64,000 nucleotides of DNA, from assembly GCA_028023455.1 (NCBI GenBank), contig JAQFVV010000023.1:2101501-2165500 (forward strand). The letters run 5' to 3'. This document shows, one piece after another, positions 1-12,017 of the stretch. The notes under the pieces are model-generated. The model made no database searches and had not been told where the DNA came from. It was given only the letters and a program-made list of their open reading frames with translations. The DNA is from Epiperipatus broadwayi. Taxonomy: Eukaryota > Onychophora > Udeonychophora > Euonychophora > Peripatidae. How positions within the stretch are numbered: position 1 is the first letter of the stretch; every line of letters starts with the position of its first letter. The translations under genes and the position numbers were made by a program.

Positions 1-775
1 TAGAATCACTTTACGTATATATATATTAAGAAAATTATTTCATTTTTCTTTCTTTTCCAATTTTCAGCAGATTAATTTTCATTATTCTTTTTGAAAAAAA
101 TTAAAATAGTCTAAAGTTACTCCATTCTTATTTCACTTTCTTTCCTCTGACTTTGGTAAACTTTTAGTTATAGCATTTGACTTTTAAAAATGTTTATAAT
201 TTAACTAAAAGAAAAAGCAAAACTCCATTTTAGCGTTCTAAATTTTAGTTTAAACTCCTGTCTATTGTTATAGCAGCTATCTCTTTTGACAAGAAGAACG
301 ATTTTTTAAAAAGTTTCTATTTTTATATAAAACACTGAGAATCCCCTGAAACGCTGAGATTTTTAACTGCCTATTGTTTAAATACATTTAGATTTTTAAA
401 TGCCTATTGTTTAAATACATTTCATTTATTACAGATAAAAAAATAAAATATTGAAATCAGTTTTATTTTCACACATGCCACCCAACTTAACCTCAGGCTA
501 CCCCTAAATCCTTTAACTATAAATTAATATTCAATTTTAAATGTAAAAAAAAATATATATACATTACAGTTTATTTAATCCAATAGTATATATATATATA
601 CAATATTACTTTGTAAAATATTGATTGTATTAAATTTATTGTGTATTATATGTATATATGTAATAATAACAAACAAATAATCTTCCCATTATTAATATAA
701 ATTCCCAATGGATTAGGTTCAATAAATAGGCTTGATCTTTTTACGAATGTGTGCATTATAAGCTACCCTTTACAA
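1..775. other. AT-rich intergenic or intronic DNA, no gene seen
   Basis: Long A/T runs and short TA microsatellite stretches (for example near 585-600). No open reading frame or recognisable repeat. It may be an upstream intron of the HAUS5-like gene, but no exon is recognised in it. Confidence 0.5.
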
Positions 776-2478
776 CGTATTCGTGTACTTAACATATTAT
801 TAAAAAAATATATATTATTACTAATGTATTATTAATATATATATATATTACTTTACTAACAAAACTAATATTTACAAGTTGATGTATAATTAACGGTCAT
901 TTGTATGGTCGTATTGAATTATAGATTTACGTAATTTGAATAAAAAAAACTCATAAAAGAGAGGTATGGGGGGATACACGTGCTCTGATTTTTTTCTTTT
1001 GCCAAACCCAGCTATACACATCACTATGTATATGTATGAGTGCATTTTGAATCAATTAAATATGAAAATTCACAAAATAAAAATAAAAACATTTTGTTTG
1101 ATAAACTTTTAAAAATATATATATTAAGTCAAAGAAAGAACTATAAATGCCACGATGGAAGACAGTGATTTACAGAACAATTAAAGTGACTGTTATAAAA
1201 ACCTTGGAATGTCAAGTTCTAATTAAATACTAATTGGAAAGAAAAAGGTATAAAAAGCTTTTATGGTGCATTCCAATGAAGGCACATGGAATGTTAATTG
1301 GAAATGGAAAAAGGAAAATGAATGAAAAGAAAGAGTTAAGAAAAGGAGCAGAGTTGGCAATTCCTGATTTGAAAAGAAAGATAAATTTGATAATTAGAAA
1401 AAAAAATTAATTAATATAAGTTTGGGAATGGAAGAAAGCAGAGTTTAGACTTATATACAGAAATAAGAATCCAGAGATCAATGTTATACATTGATAAAAT
1501 ATGATCAGGCTGGGGTAGAAACTTCAATGTGCGAGGTGTTTGAATCCTTCCTCTGAATGTATAGCAGCTGCCAATATCGGAGAAGGGATATCAATCCAGG
1601 AAAATCACATCAATAAGTAAATGTTGGATTGTCATGAGACGTGTAAAAGAATAAATAAATAAATAGAATTCAGCCGTGGAATCCGAACTTCAAAAAGTCC
1701 GTTCATCGTCCAAGGACCGGAGATTTCTCTTTCACCAGGTGAATCCAATCAATTCTCCAGGGAAAACACAGGTACCTTTTTCTATTTGCATATATATGTG
1801 ATCTCTTAGTTTGCTTACTCCACGTAATTTAGAAAACTGTTGTTTGACCCAATTGTGAACTTAAATTTTCTTTTTCTTTTTGCACGGAGAGTTTAGATTA
1901 TTTCCTAGTGTCTTTATTAGCGTATTAATTTGTCCATAATTAAATCTTCGTTGCAACATACATATTATAGCGTATTTGTGTGTGTGTGGGCTTTGGCAAA
2001 GAAAGAAAAGAGTAAACTAACAAAAGGGAAAACTAATAGGAATCTTTGATAAATAATAAAGAAAAAAATAAAACTGATTTGACTTACGTAAATATTGTTA
2101 CTAATAAATATGTATAAAATGATAAATGGTTTTTTTTTTTTTTAATGTTTTGAGTTTTTTTTTTAAGAAAAAAAGAGAGGGTTAGATCTACTGCCGGTAA
2201 TTTTACCACCCGCCCTGAGAAAGCTAGCCGCAGGCTGGGTCATTTTATCATCCTATTACATACTTCCATATTGTTCAGTATAATTCTTACCTACAGGTGA
2301 GATTGGTGCTTGGAGTCTTTAATTAGACGTCCATAAATATACTGTGTATGACATCGAAGAAAATTATATATTTATAGGAATTATATTTTTGTTCATACGC
2401 GTATATAGATATACACGTTCATACTCGTGTAAAGACAAGTACTTCAAGAAACTTAGGTAAACGGGTGGACCCATTACA
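776..2478 (+). repeat. 5' LTR of element 1
   Basis: Aligns along its length with 7100-8773. Homology stops exactly at TTACA (2474-2478), giving the CA end expected of an LTR. The sequence upstream of 776 does not match the start of the 3' LTR, so this copy is truncated or rearranged at its outer edge. It contains a conserved GC-richer patch around 2185-2245. Confidence 0.8.
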
Positions 2479-2479
2479 A

Positions 2480-2492
2480 TGGCGTCCCAACG
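2480..2492 (+). other. Primer binding site of element 1
   Basis: TGGCGTCCCAACG begins one base after the LTR end. It resembles the tRNA-Lys-type site TGGCGCCCAACG with one change. Its position immediately inside the 5' LTR supports minus-strand priming. Confidence 0.65.
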
Positions 2493-5400
2493 AAAGGCCA
2501 TCGAAGAGAAGTAGGTCAACGAGGGAAAGAAAAATATAAAAGAAATTAGCATGAATATTTTTTTAGAAAATAAATAAATATGTACTATACCGGTTAATCC
2601 CTATCCTGATAAGGTAAGCATGCGCACATATCGAACATGAAACAAATATGGCGGCATGCCAGGATAGGAAGTAATTTCAAATCTTTTTTTATGATCGGTT
2701 TGATACAGTCATCAGACGTTTATAAAATATTGACTCTTACATACCTTTGAAAGATTTCTTTAATTTAAATCCTTCGCGCCACTCCCAAAAAGAAAAAGAT
2801 TAATTCTCCCTCCTGAAAGGATATGTAAGGCCAATAATAATGTGAAATAAAATGAATCAAACGAAATCTAATAGAAATAAACACCCGATGACCAAAGATT
2901 TAAACCCTGATAAGGGAGTATCCCATATGCTAGCTCATCATTCTCTTTATCTCAGGTAAAGAAATGGGAAACTAAAACTAGCACTATTATCTAAGTGTCT
3001 TATTATTTTAGAGAAAGAAATATGAATAAATTCACTAAAGTGGTAAAATAGTTTTATCAATATTAAATAAATGTTTATTGAATCCCTTCACCAATTCCCA
3101 AGATAAATATAATAATAACAAATCCCAATGCATAATAAATAGTATTAAAAAAATATATATGAGAATATTATAGTTATTTTGCTTAAGAAATATAATATTC
3201 AGCATAAAAAAGAAAAGAATCGATTAGTGAGAAAGTGGTCTGAGGTTCATACACTCGCACACGAATACATTTTGTAAATCCTGAATGGTAAGTAAAATAT
3301 CTCAATGAGAGAAATACATTAATAAAAGACTTATTACACTGATATTACAAGAATAAATAAATAAACTATAATAACATTAAGAAGGGTACTACATAAAGTC
3401 TCTATCATACATCTAGGAGTTCTGAGTAGGCCAAGTATCTGTTCATCCAGAACGGCAGGGATTTCTTTTCAACACGGCATCATTCGGCTGCTTTCATTAT
3501 CACTTGGTGGCTGGATCTAGGAGACATTTCTGGTATTGTTCAACAGCTCTCACAATCGTTCCGTAATTGGATTCAGGAAACCTTTCTGGTACTGTTCCAC
3601 GGCTTTCACGATCATTTGATGGCTGGATTCAGGAGACCTTGCTGATGGCAGGAGCTGAGCTAGGTGGGTGCGCTGACTGGGAGTTCCTACTCCATGATCA
3701 TTTCACTGATGCGAGTACTTCTGTGCCCGAGATCTAATTATCAATTTCTTCTTTGGTTAACAGTTATTTAGTTGTCCACAGCCCTGATAACAATTTCTTT
3801 ACTCTTGGTTTTCAAACACAAACACCTTCCCACAAATACAGTTCTCCACCGCACTAATATGAATTGTCTAATTGAAAAACGTCTTGAAGCTTATATCAGC
3901 ATGATGTAAGAAAAATAATTAGAACAGTGAACAAGCAAGTTCAGATGAATCTAAAAAGTTAGCATAAGTGAGTGAATGATTGACTTAATGACTGCTTGAT
4001 TGCTTATTGATGCTTGTGCCCGATTGAATGCCTGTGCTCAATTTATTGCCACTAAACTGGTGAACAGCATATAGCCCTCCTCATTAGAATCTCAATCTCA
4101 TTACCCCTCTGAAACACATTTAATTAATTAATTTTGACCTTTGTTAGTGGATTCATACAATGCACAAAGCATTCCTATGAAATCCACTAATTAATCTCAA
4201 GAATTTATTTATTTTTAATTCAATTGATTATCTAAGTTATTTTCCGATAATCAGATTCCATTTAAAAACATATTTTTAATTAAATTAGATATCTTTCCCC
4301 ACTCGCATTAACAGAAATTTTAACGAAACTCTTTTGTTAAGTTGAAATATTTGATAATTAAAACAAAAAAAGGATGAAACAAAATTACTTATCTATTAAA
4401 ATGTACTTGCCTTTAGGCTTTTCTTAAATTTAAAACAATGGGTTTGTAGAGAAAGATATCTAGTACAACTTTTTGATTTAAAATTACCTATATGTTAGAT
4501 TTTTTTAAATATTACCATTTCTTTTTCCTTTCACAAGTATTTAACACAAAAAAATTATACATACAAATTATGCATACACATCTTTACGTTTATAAAAAAA
4601 AATGAACATAAAATAATAATAAAAATAAATTACAAGCATTTAGCTAATATGCCAATACTTCAAATTATAAGCCTTAACTATTGGCTTTTCTTGTGTGTGC
4701 GAGTATATGACATATCCAGAGACATCTCTCACTTATTTTATAATTTGACTTGATTAAAATTTATATAGATGTTATACTCACACGTTTAATGGCTTTATTA
4801 CGTATTTTAGGTCATTTTATTATGTAATGCCATCTTATGCATGGCCATACGAAGTGTGCCTGTCATAATACATATCGGTTTTATCAGATCATTATTGTTT
4901 TAGCTAAAAGAAAAAATTAGGAAAACGGAAGCTTTATTATATTGGCAGAGTTGGATGTAGTTAATATTAAGTTTTATAAGAATAAATAAAAAAGAACTTT
5001 TTAGGCTATATGAAAAATACCAACTGAGTGCAGAATATAAAAGCGTTTTCATAAAGTAATCAGTTTAGGTTAGACTGGTTTTAAAGAACTTTCAGTTTGT
5101 TATGGATTTTTTTTTTGTAAATAATGGACATAAATGTTTTTCTTATTTGCGATTGATTTTTTTTTTTTTTTTTAAGAAAAAATAGTAATACATATATTAA
5201 AAAAAAAAAAAAGTAAATGAGTCTTTAAGTGGTTAACCTTTGCAGATAACCCATTTTAATTAGATACAAAATAATTATTTGATTTTCGATCACTTATCAT
5301 TATAAGATGTCACAACTAAATAAAAATAAATAATAAATTAAATTTTTTTTTATTAAATCAATTTTTTTTTAAAGGATATTCATATAATGAATTATATTTA

Positions 5401-5859
5401 ATTTATACCCACGCAGTAGCTATGATTTTTAATATATTTTACACTTTTTACTTTTATAATCATTTTGACAATTTCTGAATTTGAAGCTAGCTTTGAAACC
5501 AAGATTTTGAAATAACAATAGTCTTTCTGTACTAGTTTTCAAAGTGAAGTTTTATAAAAGTGGAAACAAGAGTAAGTCGAATTAGTGGGTGGGCCAAATC
5601 AGGCTATTTAAGGATTTCATTTATATATATATAGGGCAGAATGTGTAAGTTAAAATAACATAGTGAAATATTGATTGGTCCTCAGAAAAATTATATACTT
5701 AAGAAATATTGAAGGCATAAGGAAGTTAGGGAAGGAGGCAGCACTGTGCTTTGGGGGTTTGAAGGTTCGGAACCTGGCATGTAGAGAACGAAAAGAAAAA
5801 GAAAAGAAATATACTATATATCACATAAACCAAAAAAAAAAGGAAGTTAACGAAATTTC
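2493..5859 (+). other. Non-coding interior of element 1
   Basis: About 3.4 kb between primer binding site and gag without a plausible retroviral-type ORF. It contains the 56-bp tandem repeat at 3456-3645 and T/A runs near 5105-5200. An internal region this long with gag pushed to the 3' side is typical of large non-autonomous LTR derivatives. Confidence 0.6.
3456..3645. repeat. 56-bp tandem repeat, about 3 copies
   Basis: The phrase TGGATTCAGGAGACC or a close variant begins at 3512, 3568 and 3624, exactly 56 bp apart. A diverged earlier unit precedes 3512 (compare TCATTATCACTTGGTGG with TCACGATCATTTGATGG). It is GC-richer than its surroundings and shows no sustained coding potential. Confidence 0.8.
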
Positions 5860-6174
5860 ATGAAAACAGGGTCTCAAAATAAAATGGAGGAACAAGGGAA
5901 AGAAAAGGGAGATGAACATAAGATGTTGGAAGTGATTATAAAGAAGTTAGAAAATATAGAATCGAAGTTTCGGGAATTTGAAGAAAGACTGGAAAGTTTG
6001 GAACAGAAGGTGGGAATAGCAACGGAGAATAGCGCCAGGGAGAGGCAAGAAAAGGTGAACATAGACAAAGAAGAACCACAAGGGAAGGAAATAAACGACA
6101 ATATGGGGGAAAGCAAAGAGAAAAGTGTTCAGGTAAAACCGAGAGATGCCATGGAAAATCCAATGAGGCGGTAA
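5860..6174 (+). pseudogene. gag N-terminal coiled-coil region, element 1
   Basis: A 104-residue ORF, highly charged (Glu/Lys-rich), with a heptad-like stretch at about residues 25-50 (KKLENIESKFREFEERLESL) predicted to form a coiled coil. Such segments are common at the N terminus of LTR-retrotransposon Gag. It stops at 6172-6174, while the capsid-like frame is already open from about 6159 in another frame, so the two parts overlap and are separated by one frameshift. No enzyme domain is visible. Confidence 0.6.
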
Positions 6175-6864
6175 AATATGCGGCAGCACTGGCTAATGTA
6201 AACCAATTCTTAAAGATTCAGCAGTTCGCTGGACAGATGGGAGAAGCACCCGTAGAACATTTGCAAAGCCTGAGGAGATACTTCAGCGTTAACCTCATGG
6301 CAGAAGAGAGTAAAATTGCGATAGCATGCGGTAACCTTATGGGAAGTGCTCAATCTTGGTGGGAGTCACTTCTTCAGCAGACCACAACCTTTGAGGACTA
6401 TCTGCAAGAAATAAGGAATGCTTTTTCGTCTGAGGAGCATCAGGAATTGATACGGTATCGGATTATGCAAGAGAAATACGCTGAAGAAGATCAGCAAAGC
6501 CATTCACAGTTTTTCCATCGGCAGGTGGTGAGGTTAGGAACACTGGACACTTGTAATCTGTTGGAAAAGAATATAAATACATATTGTAAGGCAGAACATG
6601 CCAATGAAGGTAGAATAGATGATGCTGGGGACGAGAAGGACGTCTATTGAAGAAGTGGCCGAATTGCTAACTGCCATTGATATGAGTACTCATGATTATA
6701 AGGAACAAACGGACAGAACAGAAGAAGGCAGGAAAACATGGAACAGTGAGACTAAGCCAAAGTGGAAATATCCATATGAAGGATGTCGACCGCGGGAGAA
6801 ACCGAATCCTGAACAGGAAAGGAAACCAAGGGAAATGGACAGGAAAATATATAATCAGACTTAG
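6159..6864 (+). pseudogene. gag capsid-like region, element 1
   Basis: The frame containing the ATG at 6237 reads as a retrotransposon capsid: QFAGQMGEAPVEHLQSLRRYF, then LMGSAQSWWES (the conserved G-x-A-x-x-W-W patch of Gag), then FEDYLQEIRNAF. It stops at 6648-6650 and continues in a second frame (6619-6864) ending in a basic, proline-rich tail. No CCHC zinc knuckle is present. At least two frameshifts are needed, so this copy is a pseudogene. Gag would package the element RNA into cytoplasmic particles. The same W-W patch occurs in the gag of element 2. Confidence 0.65.
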
Positions 6865-7034
6865 TGAGTGAATATTGTTTTATGCGTGTGTATTTCAGTG
6901 ATAGATTTTGATACTTATATAAGTACACATATATTGAAAATTTGTATAAAATTATTAAAATATTGTAATACTCGCAGGTATAGGACAGGTATTTAGGAGC
7001 CATTCAAATACATAGACCATATTTAAAGGCTTCC

Positions 7035-7046
7035 AGGGGGGGGGGG
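7035..7046 (+). other. Polypurine tract of element 1
   Basis: A followed by 11 G. It lies directly before the 3' LTR, the expected start of plus-strand synthesis. Element 3 has a similar CCAGGGGG tract in the same position. Confidence 0.65.
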
Positions 7047-8773
7047 TATTGCAACAGGGCAGGTATAATCAAACCCTGTTGTGATAATTAGACAAATACT
7101 TATTCGTATACTTAATGTATTATTAAAAAAATATATATTATTACTAATGTATTATTAAAATATATATATATATTACTTTACTAACAAAACTAATATTTAC
7201 AAGTTGATGTATAATCAACAGTCACTTGTGTGGTCATATTGAATTATAGATTTACGTAATTTGAATAAAAAAACTCATAAAAGAGAGGTATGGGGGGTAT
7301 TATGCTCTGATTTTTTTCTTTTGCCAAACCCAGCTATACACATCGCTATGTATATGTATGAGTGTGTTTTGAATCAATTAAATATGAAAATTCACAAAAT
7401 AAAAATAAAAACATTTTGTTTGATAAACTTTTAAAAATATATATATTAAGTCAAAGAAAGAACTATAAATGCCAAGATGGAAGACAGTGATTTACAGAAC
7501 AATGAAAGTGACTGTTATAAAAACCTTGGAATGTCAAGTTCTAATTAAATACTAATTGGAAAGAAAAAGGTGTAAAAAGCTTTAATGGTGCATTCCAATG
7601 AAGGCACATCGAATGTTAATTGGAAATGGAAAAAGGAAAGTGAATGAAAAGAAAGAATTAAGAAAAGGGGCAGAGTCGGCAATTCCTGATTTGAAAAGAA
7701 AGATAAATTTGATAATTAGAAAAAATAATAATATAAGTTTGGGAGTGGAAGAAAGCAGACTTTAGACTTATATACAGAAATAAGAATCCAGAGATCAACG
7801 TTATACATTGATAAAATATGATCAGGATGGGGTAGAAACTTCAACGTGCAAGGTGTTCGAATCCTTCCCCTGAATGTATAGCAGCTGCCAATATCAGAGA
7901 AGGGACATCAAGCCAGGAAAATCGCCTCAATAAGTAAATGTTGGATCGTCATGAGATGTGTAAAAGAATAAATAAATAAATAGAATTCAGCCATGGAATC
8001 CAAACTTCAAAAAGTCCATTCATCGTCCAAGGTCCGGAGATTTCTCTTTTATCAGGTGAATCCAATCAATTCCCTGGGGAAAACATAGTTACCTTTTTCT
8101 ATTTACATATATATGTGATCTCTTAGTAAGCTTACTCCATGTAATTCAGAAAACTGTTGTTTGACCCAATTGTGAACTTAAATTTTTTTTTCTTTTTGCA
8201 CGGAGAGTTTAAATTATTTCCTACTGTCTTTATTAGCGTATTAATTCATCCATAATTAAATCTTCGTTGCAACATACATATTATTGCATATTTGTGTGTG
8301 TGTGTGGGCTTTGGCAAAGAAAGAAAAGAGTAAACTAACAAAAGGGAAAACTAATAGGAATCTTTGATAAATAATAAAGAAAAAAATAGAACTGATTTGA
8401 CTTACATAAATATTGTTACTAATAAATATGTATAAAATGATAAATGTTTTTTTTTTTTTTAAGAAAAAAAGAGAGGGTTAGATCTACTGCCGGTAATTTT
8501 ACCACCCGCCCTGAGAAAGCTAGCCGCAGGCCGGGTCATTTTATCATCCTATTACATATTTCCATATTGTTCAGTATAATTCTTACCTACGGGTGAAATT
8601 GGCGCTTTGAGTCTTTAGTTAGATGTCCAGAAATATACTGTGTATGATATCGAAGAAAATTATATATGTATAGGACTTATATTTTTGTTCATATGCGTAT
8701 ATAGATATACACGTTTATACTCGCGTAAAGATGAGTACTTCAAAAACTTAGGTAAATGAGTGGACCCGTTACA
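7047..8773 (+). repeat. 3' LTR of element 1
   Basis: Starts TATT after the polypurine tract (probably TGTT with a G-to-A change, as in element 3) and ends in TTACA. A hairpin (CAACAGGG / CCCTGTTG) lies at its outer end, 7051-7082. From about 7100 it matches the 5' LTR, with only small indels and substitutions. Confidence 0.8.
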
Positions 8774-9198
8774 CTATGATGTCTGCTGATTGGCCGCTGG
8801 AATATAGTAGTATGTGTTTAGAAAACATTGTTGATCCAAATACTTTCTGTTTAGAACACCCTGCTATTTCAAAAATTATTATTTACTTAATTAAAAGTAT
8901 GCATAATTTATCTTTATCAAAATGTTGTATAGACAAATATTTCATCTATGTTATATGTTTTTTATATAATTAGTTATTACTAACTACAATAGGCATAGCA
9001 GATTATTTTTATTTTAGAAATAAAAATGCAAATAAAGATAAATAATATAATTACAGTTTATGAATTAGTTTAAACATAATTGTGAGGTAATATTTTAATC
9101 CAGTTTCAAAAAAATAAATTAGTTAACAAAAATGAAAAACTTGGGATTAAATATCTCTTCAGTGTGAATTTTGTCATTTATTTTAATTTGTTTTGCAG
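8774..9198. other. Intronic DNA upstream of a HAUS5 exon
   Basis: A 65-codon ORF (8776-8973) begins one codon after the LTR end, but it matches nothing I recognise and shares the composition of the intron. I do not call it a gene. A T-rich tract leads into the splice acceptor TTTTGCAG at 9191-9198. Confidence 0.5.
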
Positions 9199-9361
9199 GG
9201 AAGTCTTCGCCCAAGATCTCACTTTATTGTCAATAAAGACGTCTCACGAGTGTTTAGAGAAAATTAAAGCGGAATTAGAACAGAATGTTCAACGAGCAGC
9301 ATTAGAAAAGGATCAGCTTCTATCAAAACATCACAAAATACAAGATTTTAAAAAAATTGCA
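9199..9361 (+). CDS. HAUS5: HAUS augmin-like complex subunit 5, internal exon (window exon 1)
   Basis: Acceptor TTTTGCAG at 9191-9198 and donor GTAAGT at 9362. The exon starts with the third base of a codon and ends on a full codon. It encodes EVFAQDLTLLSIKTSHECLE and continues as a Lys/Glu/Gln-rich helix ending in KIQDFKKIA, consistent with the long coiled coil of HAUS5. The assignment rests on all six exons read together: their order and conserved positions fit my recollection of the C-terminal half of vertebrate HAUS5. HAUS5 is part of the eight-subunit augmin complex, which binds spindle microtubules and recruits gamma-tubulin for branching nucleation. This exon alone would not identify the gene. 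Confidence 0.72.
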
Positions 9362-9397
9362 GTAAGTTCATATTTTTGAAAAATTTATATTATTAAA

Positions 9398-11035
9398 TGA
9401 ACAATATATTATTCATTTTACTAAACAAAAAAAATATTTTTTTTTTTCTCTAAGCAAAATGATTTGCAAATTTATTTATTTATTTTTTTAAAAAAAAAAA
9501 AGAACTGAAATGTTGTTCAAGAGAAACTAAGTTTTGGATATAAAAAAAATCAATTTTCTTCTTTTCTGTGGACCAGATTGGAATACAACTTTATTCACAT
9601 CCCAAGATTTCACCATGCCTTGTGAATAAAAAGGAGGGACTACTAACAGTTAGTTAGATCTAATCTGGAACACTTTTGATCATATTTTGAATAACTTCGG
9701 TTGAAAATGAAGAATTAGTGCTTCTTTAAATGACTGCTAAAATTATTAGACTTTTATCATCCTTAAGTGGACTTTTAATATTTGTCAGAAAGAAGTAAAT
9801 GATGATTATTTTGTTTTGGGTGAGACTTATATTTAAAGAGTGATTTGTATTTTATTTTAAATAATCTGAATTTGTAAATAAGGCTTATTATACGGGTATT
9901 ATTTACAAGAAACTCAAAAAAAAAGGGTAATGAATTTGTTAACATCTCTTTACTTATTAATATGTTTTTTTTAAAAAAATAATTATTATAGGTCATATAT
10001 GAATGCTAATATTTTGAATTTTATATAAATTATTAATAAGAGGAAAAGTTTAAAAAAAAATGATATTCATGCCTAAGTCTCAACCGTAATTAACAATGTA
10101 ATTATTTTCATTAGGCTCATTCGTTCATAGTTAAACTTATATTTGATTACTGAAAATTGCATTTTATGTAGATGGATTTTTATATGCACATTGTTTGTTC
10201 AATGTTTAATAGTTTACATATGTTCACATCCATATGGGAGAATACACTCCTATCAGTTTAATGAGTTAGAGATCGATCTCAGAATGAATCATCTCTGTGT
10301 AAATTTTAGTTGTATTAAATTAGGTTTGATCTCAGAATGAATCATCTCTGTGTAAATTTTAGTTGTATTAAATTAGGTTTAGGACAAAAGACCACTCCTT
10401 ATAATTATTGTATAGAAAGTTTATTCAGTTAGGGTTAGGACCAAAATAGTAATTTCTTTATGGTTATTATTATATAAGAGGTTATGTTTAGAAATACAAT
10501 CTAAAAAGGACCATTCCTTATAATTATTGTAATAAAGATACCATTGATGCCTATCCCATATAGAACATATATATGTGTAAATAATAGGAGACATGTGAGT
10601 CTAAAGAAATGTTATATTTATAAATTCATACATGCGTAGAATTTTATTGAAGACAGGATTAAAGGTATGGCGAATATGATATTATATTGATACTATGATG
10701 TATAAAGATTAAAGGATTTTGTTAAAGAAATAAATTGATATCAATTAATGATTATACTTTATAAATAAATTATTGTTATATCATTTGGTAATTTATTAAA
10801 AAATAAATTATATATCAATTAGTAAGTGCACTTGTAAAAAAATTATCATTGCATTATTTGTTACTTTGTTTATGTAAGATTGCTTGGTCTACCATCATTT
10901 ATCGGTAGTAATTTATGTTCTCCATAATTTAGCTTGGCATTACAAATAGGGCTGTATAATGATTACATTATTATATTGTATAAAATATTGTTCTAGATAT
11001 ATATGTATTAGTTTATTTTCTGATGCTTAAAGCCA
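9398..11035 (+). repeat. Left LTR of element 2
   Basis: 1638 bp, TG...CA. Aligns with 14105-14347 plus 16150-17574. It contains the empty target site of the Penelope insertion (ACTACTAACAGTT, about 9644-9656) and a recent exact 53-bp tandem duplication absent from the other LTR. Confidence 0.75.
10275..10380. repeat. Exact 53-bp tandem duplication
   Basis: 10275-10327 and 10328-10380 are identical. The right LTR (near 16838) has one copy, so the duplication arose after insertion and recently. Confidence 0.9.
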
Positions 11036-11037
11036 GA

Positions 11038-11045
11038 TGGCGCCC
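11038..11045 (+). other. Primer binding site of element 2
   Basis: TGGCGCCC, two bases inside the left LTR; matches the 3' end complement used by tRNA-Lys-primed elements. Confidence 0.6.
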
Positions 11046-11049
11046 ATGT

Positions 11050-11665
11050 AGGTGGGATGATTGTGTTAAGAGGATTGTTGAGTGTTATAGTGGTAAGGAA
11101 TGGGATAAAAGAATAGAAGCATTAATAAAAAATAGGGAGTTGGAGAGATGGAGGGTAAGAAGAGTTTAAATATATATAGAAGTAAATGGAATATTGGATG
11201 CGAGTTAATTTATGATAATAGTAAGGAAAGTAGTTTATTATTTAAGGCTCGAATGGGATCTTTAGCAACAAGAGAATATACATGTAAATGGAAAACCATG
11301 GATAATTTAGTGTGCAGATTGTGTAAGGAAGGTATACTAAATATTAGGCATTCTGTTGATTGAATGTAAATGCTTGAAAGCAGAAAGGGTACAGATAATG
11401 AAGTTATGGGAGGATAGACATGAACAAAGTGACTATACAGAAAGTGAGTTATTAGTTTTTATGTTGAGTTTGTGAAGAGATAAGGGGGATTTAGATATAA
11501 AGGCCATAGAGTTGACAAAGTTTATGTTATGGAAATGGGATGGGGCAGAATATGGGAAGACTTAAGAGTGGGGAATGGAGAATAAAATGGCTAACAGGTT
11601 TATCTGGGCATAATTGCTGAAATATTCTTGACTTCGTTTAAGGAGAAGCCAAATACATCACATCA
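11050..11665 (+). pseudogene. 3' end of a non-LTR retrotransposon (LINE)
   Basis: Translation around 11150-11400 gives a LINE C-terminal region: FKARMGSLATREYTCKW followed by VCRLCKEG, and, across one frameshift at 11358, H-x-x-x-E-C. This is the C-x2-C...H-x4-C knuckle found downstream of reverse transcriptase in several LINE clades. Upstream codons (WDKRIEALIKNRELERW) stay in the same frame. The sequence ends in a CATCA repeat (about 11652-11666), a typical LINE tail. The reverse transcriptase itself is missing, so this is a 5'-truncated insertion inside element 2. The clade was not determined. Confidence 0.6.
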
Positions 11666-12017
11666 CATCAAAATTTTGAAGTATGCTAGTCTGGCCATTA
11701 CATAGTAATATCATTTCTTGTAAATTTTTATTCACTCGGGGTGTGAGCACAAATGTGTGTGTTATAAAGTCCTATTTGCCTGAGTTAGATGAATGATATA
11801 GTTGACCAGACAGTTTTTTTTTCCTATATTGTAAAACAAACAAAAAAAAAAACAATAGCAAGAAAGAAGAAAGTAAGTTATACCATGAAGAAGACATACA
11901 AATATATGTGGTATTCCAGAGTGTTCCAAGGGATGATCTAGCACTGTTGTTGGTTTATTCAGTTATAAGTGTATTGCACATAAGTTTATTGTATTTAAAA
12001 ATTTTGAGTATTATTAA

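Larger units (their letters stand above)
776..8773 (+). mobile_element. LTR retrotransposon 1, gag-only (non-autonomous)
   Basis: Two direct repeats of about 1.7 kb (776-2478 and 7047-8773) flank a 4.5 kb interior. The left copy ends in TTACA and is followed after one base by a tRNA-Lys-like primer binding site (TGGCGTCCCAACG). The right copy is preceded by a run of 11 G that serves as polypurine tract. The interior encodes only gag (5860-6864, near its 3' end); I see no protease, reverse transcriptase or integrase. The LTRs differ by a few percent by eye, so the copy is moderately old. It must have moved with enzymes supplied in trans. The first ~55 bp of the left LTR seem lost or diverged, and no target duplication could be matched. 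Confidence 0.8.

Noticed and set aside
5874-6189. Three minus-strand ORFs of 75-80 codons
   Set aside because: Shadows of the coiled-coil gag ORF of element 1.
8776-8973. 65-codon ORF starting right after the 3' LTR
   Set aside because: AT-biased, no recognisable motif, no compatible splice sites; chance ORF.
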